Under the pieces are notes generated by a model, which was not told the DNA's origin, made no database searches, and saw nothing but the letters and a program-made list of their open reading frames with translations. From contig NC_092312.1 of the NCBI RefSeq assembly GCF_036785885.1, positions 24,818,001 through 24,882,000 of the forward strand: 64,000 nt of DNA, in the 5' to 3' direction. Position numbers and translations under genes: made by a program. Source of the stretch: Coffea arabica (taxonomy: Eukaryota > Streptophyta > Magnoliopsida > Gentianales > Rubiaceae). Positions 26,987 through 38,909 of this stretch are shown piece by piece (the first letter of the stretch is position 1; each line of letters starts with the position of its first letter).

Positions 26987-27759
26987 TGTTAGGTTCGGGA
27001 GTTTAACTGTGAGTTAAAGTCTGGAATTGGAAGAAAATGAAGGAAGAACAAGAATTGAGCAGGAAAGAAAAAAGAAAGAAGGAGGAGGAGAAGAAGAGTA
27101 TCTACCAGAAAGAGGAGAGAGCAATTTCTGCATTGAAGTTCCTTTTACCGTTTCTGTTACAAGAGAGTTATTTGTCGCAACGGATCTTCTGTCCCACACC
27201 CTGTACCACTCTCTGTCCCATTTTTTATTATATTGCTATTTCTCCTACATAAATATCATGTTTTAGTTCTTTTTTGTTTCCTTAAGATCCAATAACTATT
27301 AATTGAGTAAAAAATAAATACAGCAGCTTCAAAAAAGCAATATATAATAGAAAATTAAAAAATATAGCAAAAAATTCATTAAAAATCTCAATTTTTTATG
27401 CATTTTGATTTTTTGAGTTTGTTAAATTTTATTTTTTACTTAATTAATAGTTATTGGATCTTAAGGAAACAAAAAAGAACTAAAACATGATATTTATGTA
27501 GGAGAAATAACAATATAATAAAAAATGGGACAGAGAGTGGCACTGGGTATGGAACAGAAGATCCGTAGAGTGGCACTGGGTATGGGACAGAAGACCCGTT
27601 GCAGTTATTTATACAATCATTCCTAACTAACTGTAATAAAGGAAATAACTGTCAGCTTGAGTCCAACGACGTAGTTTTCATGTCAGCTGATTTCCTTGAC
27701 TCAAAACGCACACCTTTCTGAATAAACACCATTCCCTAATTTGTGAAGTGCCTGACTAT
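26987..27759 (-). mobile_element. 3' LTR of a chromovirus, approximate bounds
   Basis: Reading the minus strand, pol is followed by a polypurine tract (AAGGGGAAGGG, 27770-27760). Sequence that ends in CTCCCGAACCTAACA at 26987 follows, a typical LTR end. The CT-rich stretch near 27040-27110 on that strand would be the leader part. I could not place the 5' TG end with certainty, and no partner LTR is in the window. The LTR is split by a foldback MITE. Confidence 0.6.
27174..27602. mobile_element. Foldback MITE, 429 bp, inside the LTR
   Basis: The two arms (about 27174-27330 and 27430-27602) are near-perfect reverse complements over about 150 bp, including CTCCTACATAAATATCATG and its complement. 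AGTTATTT flanks it at 27166-27173 and 27603-27610, a likely 8-bp target duplication. The right arm carries an extra 34-bp tandem copy of the terminal GGATCTTCTGT segment. Confidence 0.8.
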
Positions 27760-27789
27760 CCCTTCCCCTTAAAACTGCTTGTCCTCAAG

Positions 27790-30700
27790 CTTGGAAATCT
27801 GGAAATTGGTTGTCAATGAAGGTCTTGTCCTCCCAAGATGACTCAGACTTTGGTAAATGACTCCATTTCACCAAGTAATGAATAATTGGCTGAGAATTAC
27901 GCATTATAGCTCACCTTTTAAGAACCTTCTTAGGTTTCAACAAACAATGATCTGCTGCATCCAGTTCTAGCAGAGTTGGTTCAATAGGTTGAGTAATTCC
28001 AACCTTCTTAATCAACAAAGAAACATGGAATACTGGATGGATCCGAGCTCCCTCTGGCAATTGTAGTTTGTATGCTATGTTCCCACCTTCTCAATAACTT
28101 GGAAAGGTCCAAAATACTTAGCAGTCAACTTTAGATTCCTTCGAATGGCTACTATTTGTTGCTTGTAAGGTTGTAACTTGAGGAACACCTAGTCGCCAAC
28201 TTGAAAAACTCTTTCAGTTCTGTGTTTATCAGCAAACTATTTCATACGATTCTAAGCTTTAGCTAGGTTCTCCTTGATGAGGGATATGACTTGGAGCCTG
28301 TCTTGTACCATGTTAGTTGTAGCAGGTATGTCACTATCATGGAAAGGTCTCAGAAGAATATGACTTGGTTTGTATCCATATAATACTTCAAATGGTGTTA
28401 CTTGCAACCTTGGATGAAAATTAGTGTTGTACCAAAATTCAGCTATAGGTAACCAACTACTCCAGTGTGAAGGGTGTTCATTGCACATACACTTGAGATA
28501 ATTCTCCAGACACTGGTTCACCCTTTCACTTTGACCATCAAACTGAGGATGGTAGGATGAATTGTAATGTAAATTTATACCCAACATGCTGAACAACCCC
28601 TGGCAAAATTTGCTAATGAAGATCCTGTCTCAATCAGAAATTATTGACTCTAGCAGACCATGTAGTTTATATACATTGTCAAGAAAGGCCTGTGCTATTT
28701 GTTGTGCTAAATACGATTAAGTGAGCTTAATGAAATGACTGAACTTGGTTAACCAATCCACCACTACCAAAATAGTGTCAAAACCATTAGACAAAGGAAG
28801 TTGTTCAATAAAATCCTTGGATAGGTGTGACCAAGCCTGCAGAGATATTGGAATAGGTAGCAATCCAAGGTCAGGGACATTTTCATGTTTGCTTCTTTGG
28901 CAAACATCACAAGATCGTACATACTGGATGACATCCCTCTTAATCCCAGGCCAATAAAATAGAGCTTGTACCCTGTATAAGCAACCCCTTTGACCAGAAT
29001 GCCCCCGAATAGCTGAATTATGTAAAGCTTTGATTAAGTTTATTCTGACATCATTAGTAGACCCCACATATAATTTGCCTTTGAATTTAAGCACCCTATT
29101 TTCTAGATGATAATCTGGATTGGCATTGGGATCTAACAACAACTGAGATATTTTATGTTGAGCCTCTGCATCCCTATCATAGCTCCCAAGCAACTCTTGC
29201 ATCCAAGTTACTTGTACTGAGGAAATGGCACATATATTGTGTGCTGCTGCATTCCTATCACTGGTTTCCTCTACCCTTCTCCTAGATAGAGCATCAGCCA
29301 CTCCATTGTCTGAGCTAGGCCTATCAACGGACCCGGACCAGGACCGGATCCGTCAAAGTATTTTGGGTACAGGTAGGGATTTAATTTCATTATCCAGACC
29401 CGGACCGGGATCCGTTTTGTCAAACAAAAAAATGAGTCAGATACGGAATATAGTATTCCGATCCGGATCCAAATATAAATGGATTAATAATTTACAAAAT
29501 ATATATTTATCAATATAATTTGATTAGGGTGATGTATTTGAGTAAGGTCAATTTCATTTCTTTTCTTATTTGGTTTTTTTTTGTTGTATTAGTTGGAAAT
29601 TAGTTTACAAATATATCTTTTTTCCCATTTTTGTTGTAGAAAATTGTGAAACTTGAAATGATGTATTTGATATTGAATATTTGAATGGACCTTTTAGAAG
29701 TTGTAATTTATTGTAATTTGTTGGATTTTATATTGACTTTGTCGTTTTGGAATGACTTTTGTAGATAGATTTGTGGTTCACTTTGAAATAACTATTGTGA
29801 GTGAGTTGTGATTTAACTTTGTAATTTGTGACTTAGATTTGTGATTGGCTTTGAATGTCTTTGTAATTTGCTGCAAAACATGCTTCGTTTTAAATTCTTG
29901 GCAAAATAGGTTTCGTTTTTAAATTGTTGCAAAACTAGCTTTGATAGGTTTTTTCCCAGGTAGACCTGACTCGGATCCGAGACCCATCGGATTCGGATTC
30001 TGAACATAGAGTAGAAAACCTGCCAGGTAAACGGGCCGGATTCGGATCCGATATAGTATGTTGGGTCTAGGTCCAGAATAATGATTCCGGCTTGGACCCG
30101 ACCCATTGACAGGCCTAGTCTGAGCCTTTCTTATACTGTATCTCATAATCTAATTCCAACAATTTGATAAGCCATTTGTGTTGCAATGGATGTGTAAGCC
30201 TGTTCCAATAGATATTTAAGGGCTTGGTGATCTCCCCTAATGACAACGTGATGGCCAACCAAGTAATGCTTCCATTTGGTCACAGCTAGCACTAGAGCAA
30301 AAAGCTCCTTTTCATGTATAGACAGCCCCGGGTTTTGAGTAGATAAGGCCTTGCTAAGGAAGGCTATAGGATGTCCCTATTGCATTAGTATTGTCCGCAT
30401 TCCTACTCCACATGCATCAGTTTCTATTACAAAAGGAAGTTCAAAGTTTGGCATACTCAATATTGTTGCAGTAGTCATGGCTTTTTTGAGATTTTCAAAA
30501 GCTATCTGAGCATTATGGTTCCATATCTGAGTTAGTGGCTTGCAGACCACCTCATATCCTTTAATGAACCTTTTGTAATATCCCAATTAATTTCAAAAAT
30601 CCTCTCAGCTCTTTGACTGTATTGGGCGTAGGCCAGGATTTTATACATTCCACCTTAGATGTATCCATGCTTACTTTAGCTTCAGAAATCACATGCCCCA

Positions 30701-30944
30701 AATATTCTGCTGAAGTCTGAGCAAAAGAACACTTGGACCTCTTACAGTAGAGCTGGTTGTCAGCTAAAACTCTTAGTATAGTTTGTAAGTACTGTGCATG
30801 CAATTCTAATGTGGGACTGTACATCAGGATGTCATCAAAGAATACTAAGACAAATTTCCTCATAAATGGTTGAAATATTCTGTTCGTCACTACTTGGAAG
30901 ATAGCTGAAGCATTTTTCAATCCAAAGAGCATCACTAAGAAAAC
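27790..30944 (-). pseudogene. Ty3/gypsy chromovirus pol, 5'-truncated
   Basis: Read from 30944 downward, this is the C-terminal half of a reverse transcriptase (FGLKNASAIFQ, then FFDDILMYS as the YxDD-type site). An RNase H follows (VIETDACGVGM, then HEKELFALVLAV). It joins after a hAT insertion to MADALSRR near 29300. The integrase zinc finger (HSAIRGHSGQRG, CDVCQRSKHE) and core (WSHLSKDFIEQLP, YHPQFDGQSERVN) come next. A degraded chromodomain (YLVKWSHLPKSESSWED, about 27870) marks the chromovirus branch. Stops and frameshifts are frequent, for example near 28640-28716 and 27918. Gag, protease and the N-terminal RT are missing. Confidence 0.92.
29316..30117. mobile_element. Non-autonomous hAT element, 802 bp, in pol
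   Basis: The ends are TAGGCCTATCAACGG and, reversed, TAGGCCTGTCAATGG. The octamer GTCTGAGC at 29308-29315 and 30118-30125 is an exact target duplication. It splits the chromovirus between RNase H and the zinc-finger part of integrase. It has no coding capacity. Confidence 0.93.
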
Positions 30945-31109
30945 AATTTTTTATTTGTTGCATTAAATTTGTCAGAATTGCTTAATTTGCTGTTTGCAGG
31001 TTTGCTTTAATTAACAGATTAATTGCCTCACTGGTTTTCTTTACACCTGAAAATTTTATAGATGTTATAGATTCGTAATACCTTTCATCTTGCATTTGGT
31101 TATACAACC

Positions 31110-32725
31110 TGATATGAACGATATCATGGTGTGGAATGCTTCCGCTAATGGCTGTTTCATGACTAAATCAGCTTATGAATTGGTGAGAAAGCGGCGGAAT
31201 ACTTCTGATGTGTCCGTGTAATATGGAATTCTTCCTTGCCACTGAAAATGTCATTCCTGGGATGGAGGGTGATGAATGGTATACTGCCGGTGGATGTGTT
31301 GCTCCAGAAATGTCGTCTGCCAGTCCTAGGAAAGCAACAGACATTTGTTTTTTGAGGGGCAAGTGGCCCATCATGTATGGCTGCATTATGCTCGTGCCTT
31401 TGGAATTTCTTTTGCTACTCATACTTGTTTATCTTCAATTATAGGGTTATTGTCACTTTACCCCCTTAACGTTTGGTGTCACTATCAATTTCCCTCTTAA
31501 CGTTATCTTTTAGTCACTTTACTCTCAAGACTAACGGTCAAATTTAACGGAGTTTGTTAATTAAAGTAAAAAGACATGTTTAACCCTTAAAATTATTATC
31601 ATTTTATCCTCATAAACTATAGTCTCATTATCAATTTACCCCCCTAGAGTTATTTTTTAGACAATTTACCCCACCATTAAACCAATTTAGTAAGTTAAAA
31701 AATTTTAAAAGAAAATACCCTTCTCTTTGCATAATAAAAATAATAAAAAATTTTAGAGTGGCCCTTCTTCTTTTTAATATTAAGAAAAAAAGTCAAAATA
31801 TTAATTTCTTTATTCTTGGCAATCTTATTAATATAAAAAAATAGAAAGATGGAGAGGAGGAGGGGGAGAGGGAGAGGGAGAGAACTCAATTCTTTTTTAA
31901 AAAATTACAAATAAGAAAGAATTAAATACTTTTATTATTTTAAAATTATTTCACTTTTCTGTTTACTACCAAATTCCAATTCTAATCCTGACAACCTTAA
32001 TATAATATGATAATGTTAGACTTTTCTTTATTTTCTTTCTTTGCAAAATCTAATTTTCTTTCTTCTTCTTTTCTATCCCTTTTTCTTTTCCTAGTATTAA
32101 TAAGTGTGAAATTTTTTTTTGAGAAAACCCTTTTATTTTTATATTTTTCAATCTCTCAAAGTGAAAAAAAGAAGAATAACCATTCCAAATTTTTTATTTT
32201 TAATTATATATAAAAAGGGTAAATATATTTAAAAATTTTTTACCATACTAGTTAGATTAACGATGAGGTAAAATGCCTAGAAAATAATATTATAAACTAA
32301 AGTGATTGTATCACTATAATCTAAACCAATAAATTGATAATAACAATGTAATAATACTATAAAATAAAAGGGTATTTTTGTCTAAAATTTCTTAATATGT
32401 TGAGTTGAATTACTTATGGGGGTAAAGTGATTAAAAGATAACATTAGAGGGTAAACTGATAGTAGTGATATAGTTTAAGGGGGTAAAGTGGTTTTGTTTT
32501 ATGGCACTCATTATTGTGTGGTGTCTATGGCGCGCAAGGAATGAGCACAAGTTTCAAGCATGTCCCATGGTTCTAGCCAAAGTAATCTTCAGAATTAACA
32601 GGTTCCTTGCTTTATTTGGAGCTGCAACTGTTGTCAAAAAATGGCTCCTGGAGGGGAATGAAGACTCATTTCTAGCTTCATTCTTCCGAGGTAAACAACA
32701 ACCAAGGAAGCAGCTTCTTAAATGA
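31110..32725 (+). pseudogene. Second LINE ORF2 fragment, split by a TIR element
   Basis: MVWNASANGCFMTKSAYELV (about 31128) is the segment that precedes zf-RVT in plant LINEs. A frameshift leads to LKMSFLGWRVMNGILPVDVL and then, in another frame, VAHHVWLHYARAFG near 31370-31410. After the element at 31443-32494 the sequence resumes with IVWCLWRARNEHKF at about 32515, the conserved stretch before RNase H, and fades near 32725. It is a non-functional relic. Confidence 0.8.
31443..32494 (+). mobile_element. 1-kb TIR element, copy 2
   Basis: This element is inverted relative to the one at 3626-8428. It starts GGGTTATTGTCACTTTACCC and ends AAGGGGGTAAAGTGG. The same internal landmarks appear in reverse order, including the CT-rich tract at about 31850-31880. 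It has no coding sequence. It interrupts the LINE between its zf-RVT and RNase H parts. Confidence 0.8.
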
Positions 32726-32984
32726 AGTTTGGTGACATTGATTAGAGGCAGAAGCAAATGCTTTGGCAGCAGCTGTGTATTGACGGAGGAGAGGTAAATT
32801 CTGTAGTGTATTCACATATTTGAAAGACAGGTGTGGAAAGCAAATGATATGGCCAAGAAGCTGGCACGTAGCAACCTGACATGTACGGAGATGAAGGGAA
32901 TGTTTCTAAAAAAGTAAGTGGTGACCTATAACCGCGGTGAATGTAGCGTACGGCAAATGTTGGAAATGTATTGGGGTGAAACGG

Positions 32985-33600
32985 AATTAACATAAATATA
33001 ATGGGGTAAGGAGTAAAAAAAAACCCGTTAACTTTATTAAAACAACCCCAATTTTCAACTCTTTCGTCCATAATAACAACGCAGTACCCATATTGGAATG
33101 CATTTTAGAATAAATAGCCAACTCTTTATGGCTTTCCTGCACTACAACTAAAGATTAAATCCATTTTGGATTCGTCAATCTTATATTCAAACGGGTGTCC
33201 AAGTTTAAAAGTTTCAGCTCCCCTTGGCTTTCTTCCATCACAACAACATAATACCGAAGGTGGCATAAAGAGAGACTGATTTATCGGATAAAAAGAAATT
33301 AAACCCGTTGGTGAGTAAAAGACCAGCTCTTTGTGCCTTTCAACCATTACAGTGACAGAGTACCCAACGTGCCTTAAATACAAATGTTGGGTAATGGGAT
33401 AAAATTTAGTTAAAACGGTTGTCTTATAAACGACCGGCTGTTTGCGGCTTTCGTCCATCAGACGTTGAGGAGAACCCAATTTCGTAGAATACAAAATTTT
33501 GGATCGGAAAGCATAAAAATTAACAGCCGGTGTCGGTTCTGTTGTATAAAACATCGAAGAAATTGGGAAAGCAGTACTAAACAAAGCCATGCTGGGGCCA
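32985..33600 (+). repeat. Array of ~110-bp repeats, plus orientation
   Basis: Five diverged units each carry a CCAGCTCTTTATGG-like core followed by CTTTCSTCCATYAYAA and CAGAGTACCC-like text (cores near 33118, 33215, 33324, 33424 and 33525). This is the first of at least eight arrays of the family in the window. It ends just before the presumed first exon of the MULE transposase gene and may be the left terminus of that element. Confidence 0.7.
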
Positions 33601-34459
33601 CCGAAGAGGAAGCGTATTAGGTACTAAACACACAGCCATGTTGGGGCCCGCAGTGATGCGTGTGTTTGAAGACAGGTGGTGACGTCGGAATCGAAGGCAA
33701 AAATTTGGTAAAGAAGAAGTCAAGGCGGAATAGACAGAGGTGGTGTCTACTGGCGTAAATTTAGGCGCAGGCGGTGACGGTAGATATATCTGAGGAAGGC
33801 CCTTGCGAAGCTGTGGTGACACAATGCAGCGGCGTGGAACAGAAGCAGAGAAATCAAAGGTGAGTACTTTTTTGAGTTTTTCCATAACTTTGAAAAATGG
33901 AGTAAAATAACGAGTAAAACACCTGTACGTCTACTAGGGTGATTTCTACAGTTCTTGTAAGAGGCAATGATAGAGGAATAAGGAATACGAAGTACGGGGT
34001 GTAAGACCCTGCGTCTTCGAACGAAGATGTAACGAAACCGGGAAATTATCGCAGTTTATTTGTGCACGGAGCTTTGTGTACGTACGTAGGAAATCTTGGT
34101 CCTGTAATTTGTATTAAATAGTGTAAAGGAAATTAAGCAGAAATGAGTGAAGACGTGAAGAAGACGTTGTAACAGGACTAAAGTCTTAAAATAGAGTGAT
34201 TTGGATGGCCGTGTGGACATCGATAATGGCCCCCATACAGCATTGCGCATGGTTATGTGAAAAGAATTAAAGAAACACACAGTAGAGGTTGAGTTTGTTG
34301 GTGTTAATGAAAATGCATGTCGATAGTGGTATTTTGTGCTAAAGGTTGATATAATTGCATCAGCCACACTTATAAAAACTGTGTATATGAATGTTAGAGT
34401 AATGTTTATCGTCTGCATTTTGTGAAAGTTGTGAGGTAAAGTATGGTTTGTTAAGTGAA

Positions 34460-37319
34460 ATGATCGTGTATATATGTTTTGTTCCATTAGTAGACGATCA
34501 GTATTTATGTTACAAACGAAAGCATATGGGGAGGCTGAAAAAAAATGTTAAGCGACCATGGTTAGAAAAAGCATTGAACAACCACACAGGGGTTGTAAGT
34601 ATGGGGCAGGATGGGGTGCTTAAAACTCATGACATGGTGCAGGAAATAGAGAAGGGAAAAATGGGGATGGATGGTTGCGGCAGGTTAATGTCATTTGACC
34701 TTAACCAAGAACCTGAGTGTGACCGAGACACATGCAGTGAAGAAAGCGGTGGTTCAATAGGAGGACACGAAGATGAGGAGGCAGATGAATTGGTGGGCGC
34801 ATTTGACGTGGATGACGTAATGAAATTAACATTTGACACGGAAGAAGAAGCTGGGGAATTTTATAATTTGTATGCGAAACTAAGCGGATTTGGGATTCGT
34901 AAAAGTAATGCCAAACGAGATGAAGATGGCATTTCAAGATTTAGAAAATGGGTATGTTGCTGTGAAGGTTATAGGAATGAAAAGTGGTTTAATTATGAAG
35001 ACCGGAAAAGAGAAGCAAAAGCAATCACAAGGACCGGGTGTGGGGCTTGCTTCCGCGTGAAATATGACACAGAATCGGTAAAGTATGTGGTGACACGTTT
35101 CATTATGGAGCACAATCACCCGCTGGCATCAGAGGCAAGTGTGCAACACCTTAGGTCGCATAGAAAAGTGAGCGATGCAGAATATGCGCAGTCAAAAAGT
35201 CTAAAGTTGGTTGGGGCCAGAATATGCCAGATAATGAAACATTTTGTTATCAAAGCCGGAGGGTATAGTAACGTGGGATTTTGCATTAAGGATCTGTATA
35301 ACCGAATGGACGAGGAACGTAGAAAAGAAATTTTTAATGGCGATGCAGAAGGGGCACTTGGGTTCTTGGCAGCGAAGAAGGATGCCGATGACATGTTCTT
35401 TTATAAATATCATGTAGATAACGAAGGAAGATTGGCAAGGTTGTTTTGGTCAGATTCTAAATCTCGTGTGGACTTCAGTGTATTTGGAGATGTATTGGTG
35501 TTTGATACAACATACAAAACAAATAAATACCGCAAGCCACTAGTTGTACTTGCAGGGGTAAACAACCATTTGAACAGTACTATTTTCGGCTGTGCACTGT
35601 TATCAGATGAGAGGATTGAAACATATGAATGGGTGCTAAGTACATTTGTAGAGGCTATGAAAGGTAGAAAGCCAGTAGCAGTGATGACAGATGGTGACAG
35701 TGCAATGCGAAGAGCAATAAAGAATCTTCTCCCGGATGCTTGTCACAGGCTATGTTCGTGGCACTTGCATAGGAATGCACGGAGTAATATTCGCTGCGAG
35801 GAGTTTAATAACAGGTTGTATGACCTGATGGCGAGAAAGTTTAGCACTCTTGAGTTTGAGGATCGCTGGGCTAGGTTAGTTAATGAATGTGGGGTGGTAG
35901 AGAATGAGTGGGTGAAGAAGTTGTACCGTAGGAGAAGGTTATGGGCAGAGGCCTATTTACGCGGTAATTTTTTTGCAGGTATGAGAAGCACTCAAAGGTG
36001 TGAGAAAATGAATGCTTTTTTGAACGAGTACTTGAATGAAAAAATGCGACTATATGAATTCGTTAGAAGTTTTGATTTGGCAATAGCATGGCTTCGACAT
36101 ACTGAGAGCAAAGCAGTTCACACAAGCGAAAACACAAAACCAGTCTTAACCACAATCCTGCCCGAATTAGAGGCGAGCGCAGCGGAGGTGTTTACAAGGA
36201 ATGTGTTCTTCATGGTGAGGAAGCATTTGAACAGGCAGGGACTTCTAATTTCTGAGGGCTGGAGCGAGGATGGAGGGAGTCGTACATATTATTACTCGAA
36301 ATATGGTGGACACGAAATTAGTTGGAGGGTGGTTTATGATAGGTCAATGGAGAAGCTAATCTGCTCTTGCATGAAATTCGAGTCAAAGGGGATTCCTTGT
36401 GCTCACATGTTTCGCGTGATGGTGGTAGAAGGAATGAACAGGATCCCAGAAGCATGCATTTCAAAGCGGTGGACAAAGGGAGTTTACAGTACTAATAATG
36501 GAATGAAAGCATTTGTTGCAGACGAACAGCTGACACAAATGGCCAGATATGGCACTTTAAAGTCGAGCTGTAATAGTATGTGTTACTATGCGTCCTACAT
36601 GGATGATGCGTTTAATGACCTGCAGCAGATGTTTGACAAGCATTCTGTGGACCTAAAGGAGAAGTGGATTGAAAGGGGATATGGGGGAGACGGATTTGCA
36701 ATGGATTCAAGAGTGATGAACGATAGAAGTAGAAGAACATTCGGGCTGTTAGATCCCAGGGTGTCCCGGTGTAAAGGTGATCAGAAGCATTCAGAAACAA
36801 AGAAGAAAAGAAAGTGTGGTCATTGCAGGTACTATCGAAAATGCATACGTAGTTATAAGCAATTTGTTAATTGATAAAATACATGAAGTGGACAGTGAAG
36901 GTAATAATTATTATGTGGGTATTTTTCAACAGTAGCAAATAAACACATAATTGAAAGTGCATACAAAGTATACAAAGTTATTGGCAGTGCAAGAAAGTTG
37001 AAGTGGTGTAATGTTAGCAATGTGCTTAGTTGACGTGGTTACTTGCAGTCACAAATGATTTGACATGTGATATATGGGTTGAAGATTGCAGGCAGGCCAC
37101 AACCAACGAACATGCCCATACAAAAAGAATTCGCACAACACAGCAGTTCATGATGATCATATGGAAAATTGTTTGGATGAATCGGTGGAAAAATCATTTG
37201 AAATTGGTACGGGGGGGAGCGACTCAGGCGAATGGAGAGGACAAGCATTTGCACCACAAGCATGCGGTAGCGGTGGAAGGGACACAGGTGACCAACAAAG
37301 AAGTCCAGGAGAAAGATGA
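34460..37319 (+). CDS. FAR1/MULE-type transposase
   Basis: This looks like an intact Mutator-like (FAR1/FRS-related) transposase, expected to bind TIRs and cut and paste DNA in the nucleus. The first exon is open from the ATG at 34460; the ATG at 34526 (MGRLKKNVKRPW) may be the real start. Residues counted from 34460: an acidic stretch near 90-125, a FAR1-type zinc domain at about 126-218 (VCCCEGYR, GCGACFRV, HNHPL), and a MULE DDE core with candidate D349 (FDTTY), D411 (TDGD) and E515 (CEKMN). A SWIM finger follows with C635, C637, C647 and H649. A CCHC knuckle is split by an intron: CGHC ends exon 1 (GT at 36829) and GHNQRTCPYKK lies in exon 2. The acceptor after 37084 keeps the frame but gives C-x2-C-x6-H-x4-C. 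The tail ends at 37319. An untranslated first exon probably ends at 33859 (AAG|GTGAGT). Confidence 0.9.
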
Positions 37320-38909
37320 GGCACAACTGTTGTGATGGTTCGGTTTGCAGTTACGCAATAAATAAGGCAGGTTTTGGTGAGTAGAGGTGCAAGAGTATTG
37401 AAGGTTGCTAGCTAGGTCTAGATGGGTAAGTCACTGTAGTTCCACCGAAGGCGTCATGCACAGAAGGATCACAAGATGCATCACTGTCATGGTTGCGTCG
37501 TAAGCACTGTTGTAGCAAATAGTGCTGCTGCACTTGGTTAATAGGAGAGAGTAAGTAGTTGACAAATTGTGTATTACGGTCCTTTTTTGTAAATAGGAAA
37601 TTAAGTGGAAGCGTATGTTGCGCAAAATGTCTTCGTGGGATAGACGTTTTCCGAAGTGGCTAATTGGGAATCATCTTCAGTTGCCAGGTTTTGTAAACTG
37701 GTGCCTTACGCTGCTGCTATAAACTGCTTTTACGATATGGGCCGTTTGTTCGTCTCCTTGCTATCCTAACCAATGACCGTAAGGCCCAACGCCTTTTGTT
37801 TTGCCCATCGTTTCATTCTGGTGTAGGAACAGTAACTTTTGTTTCTCCCCATCTATTTTCATTGCTCACAATGCTTATGCGTCTCTTCAGTGCACCAATG
37901 ACAATGGTATTATTATATATGTATATTAATTTATGCAATATAATTAATATTATGAATTATACTAATAATTATACATATCTACTAATAGAAATTATTAATT
38001 AGTTCGAATAAGTTTAAGAATACATTTGTACTAATATATTTAATTAGCCAATAACTATCAGTTACGATTAATATTTTTTACATCATTTGTACATTTCCAT
38101 TGGAGTTTACTATTTTACGTAACTTGTTGGCACACGATTAATGAATTCTTATTATAACAATTATGCAATGTCCGCGTCATGTCCGTAATCTAAATTGCTA
38201 TTAACATGTAGAAAAAATTCCACATGTTTACTGACACTCCATCCGAACAACTTTGATACCTCTGATGCTTTTTTGGTGACATAGTTAAACAAAAATTGGT
38301 ATATCCTGTTGGAACAATCCACTTAGGTAGCAATGCTTCGTCAGCCTCCCTCACACTAATTACTGTACAACTGTGTGGAAGCTGGATCACACAAATTACT
38401 GTACAACTGTGTGGAAACTTGAACTCATGATATAATGTTGGAGTTGCATTCATACAAAAGGCTTTTCTGTCATGATATAAATAAGTCCAGAAAATGTAAT
38501 GCAGTAAGTATGATAGATTTATAGTAACAACAACTTGCATTTAAATTATTTTGTTGTAAATATTTAATTTCACTGCAAACTTCAATTGCAGGTGAAGAAC
38601 AATCTTGGACAGACGAAAAATAAGAACAGGACTAGAAATTAGTTGTGGGAAAATGACGGTGACAAATTTTCTATGGAAGCAGTGAAACGGTACAAATTTA
38701 GAGAAACAAGTTCAACGTTACCAATTATCTGTGAACTGTTAACATTTTCCGTGCTGGGTGTTCAAATTTTAAATTGTATTAGAAGTACACAACAGACGTG
38801 GCGATTGCTCACAGCTCGGCTTTGTTGCTGGGGACTCCCAACTACTTTGCATGCTCATTCCTCCGGCTACACAACCTTGTTTGCGGTTATGGGCCATGGG
38901 TGCTCAGTC
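37320..38909. other. Convergent spacer between transposase and PMD genes
   Basis: No coding sequence is supported. The transposase (plus) and PMD gene (minus) converge on this spacer, so it should hold both 3' ends. An AT-rich stretch at 37910-38010 resembles the AT-rich segments at 55870-56150 and 61940-62130. Confidence 0.5.

Noticed and set aside
33577-33885. 102-codon minus-strand frame
   Set aside because: It is antisense to the probable first non-coding exon of the transposase gene, which ends in a good splice donor.
34056-34487. 143-codon open frame on the minus strand
   Set aside because: It overlaps the leader of the transposase, has low-complexity composition and no recognisable features; most likely chance.
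35116-35394. 92-codon frame antisense to the transposase
   Set aside because: It is a shadow of a clearly conserved coding region on the plus strand.
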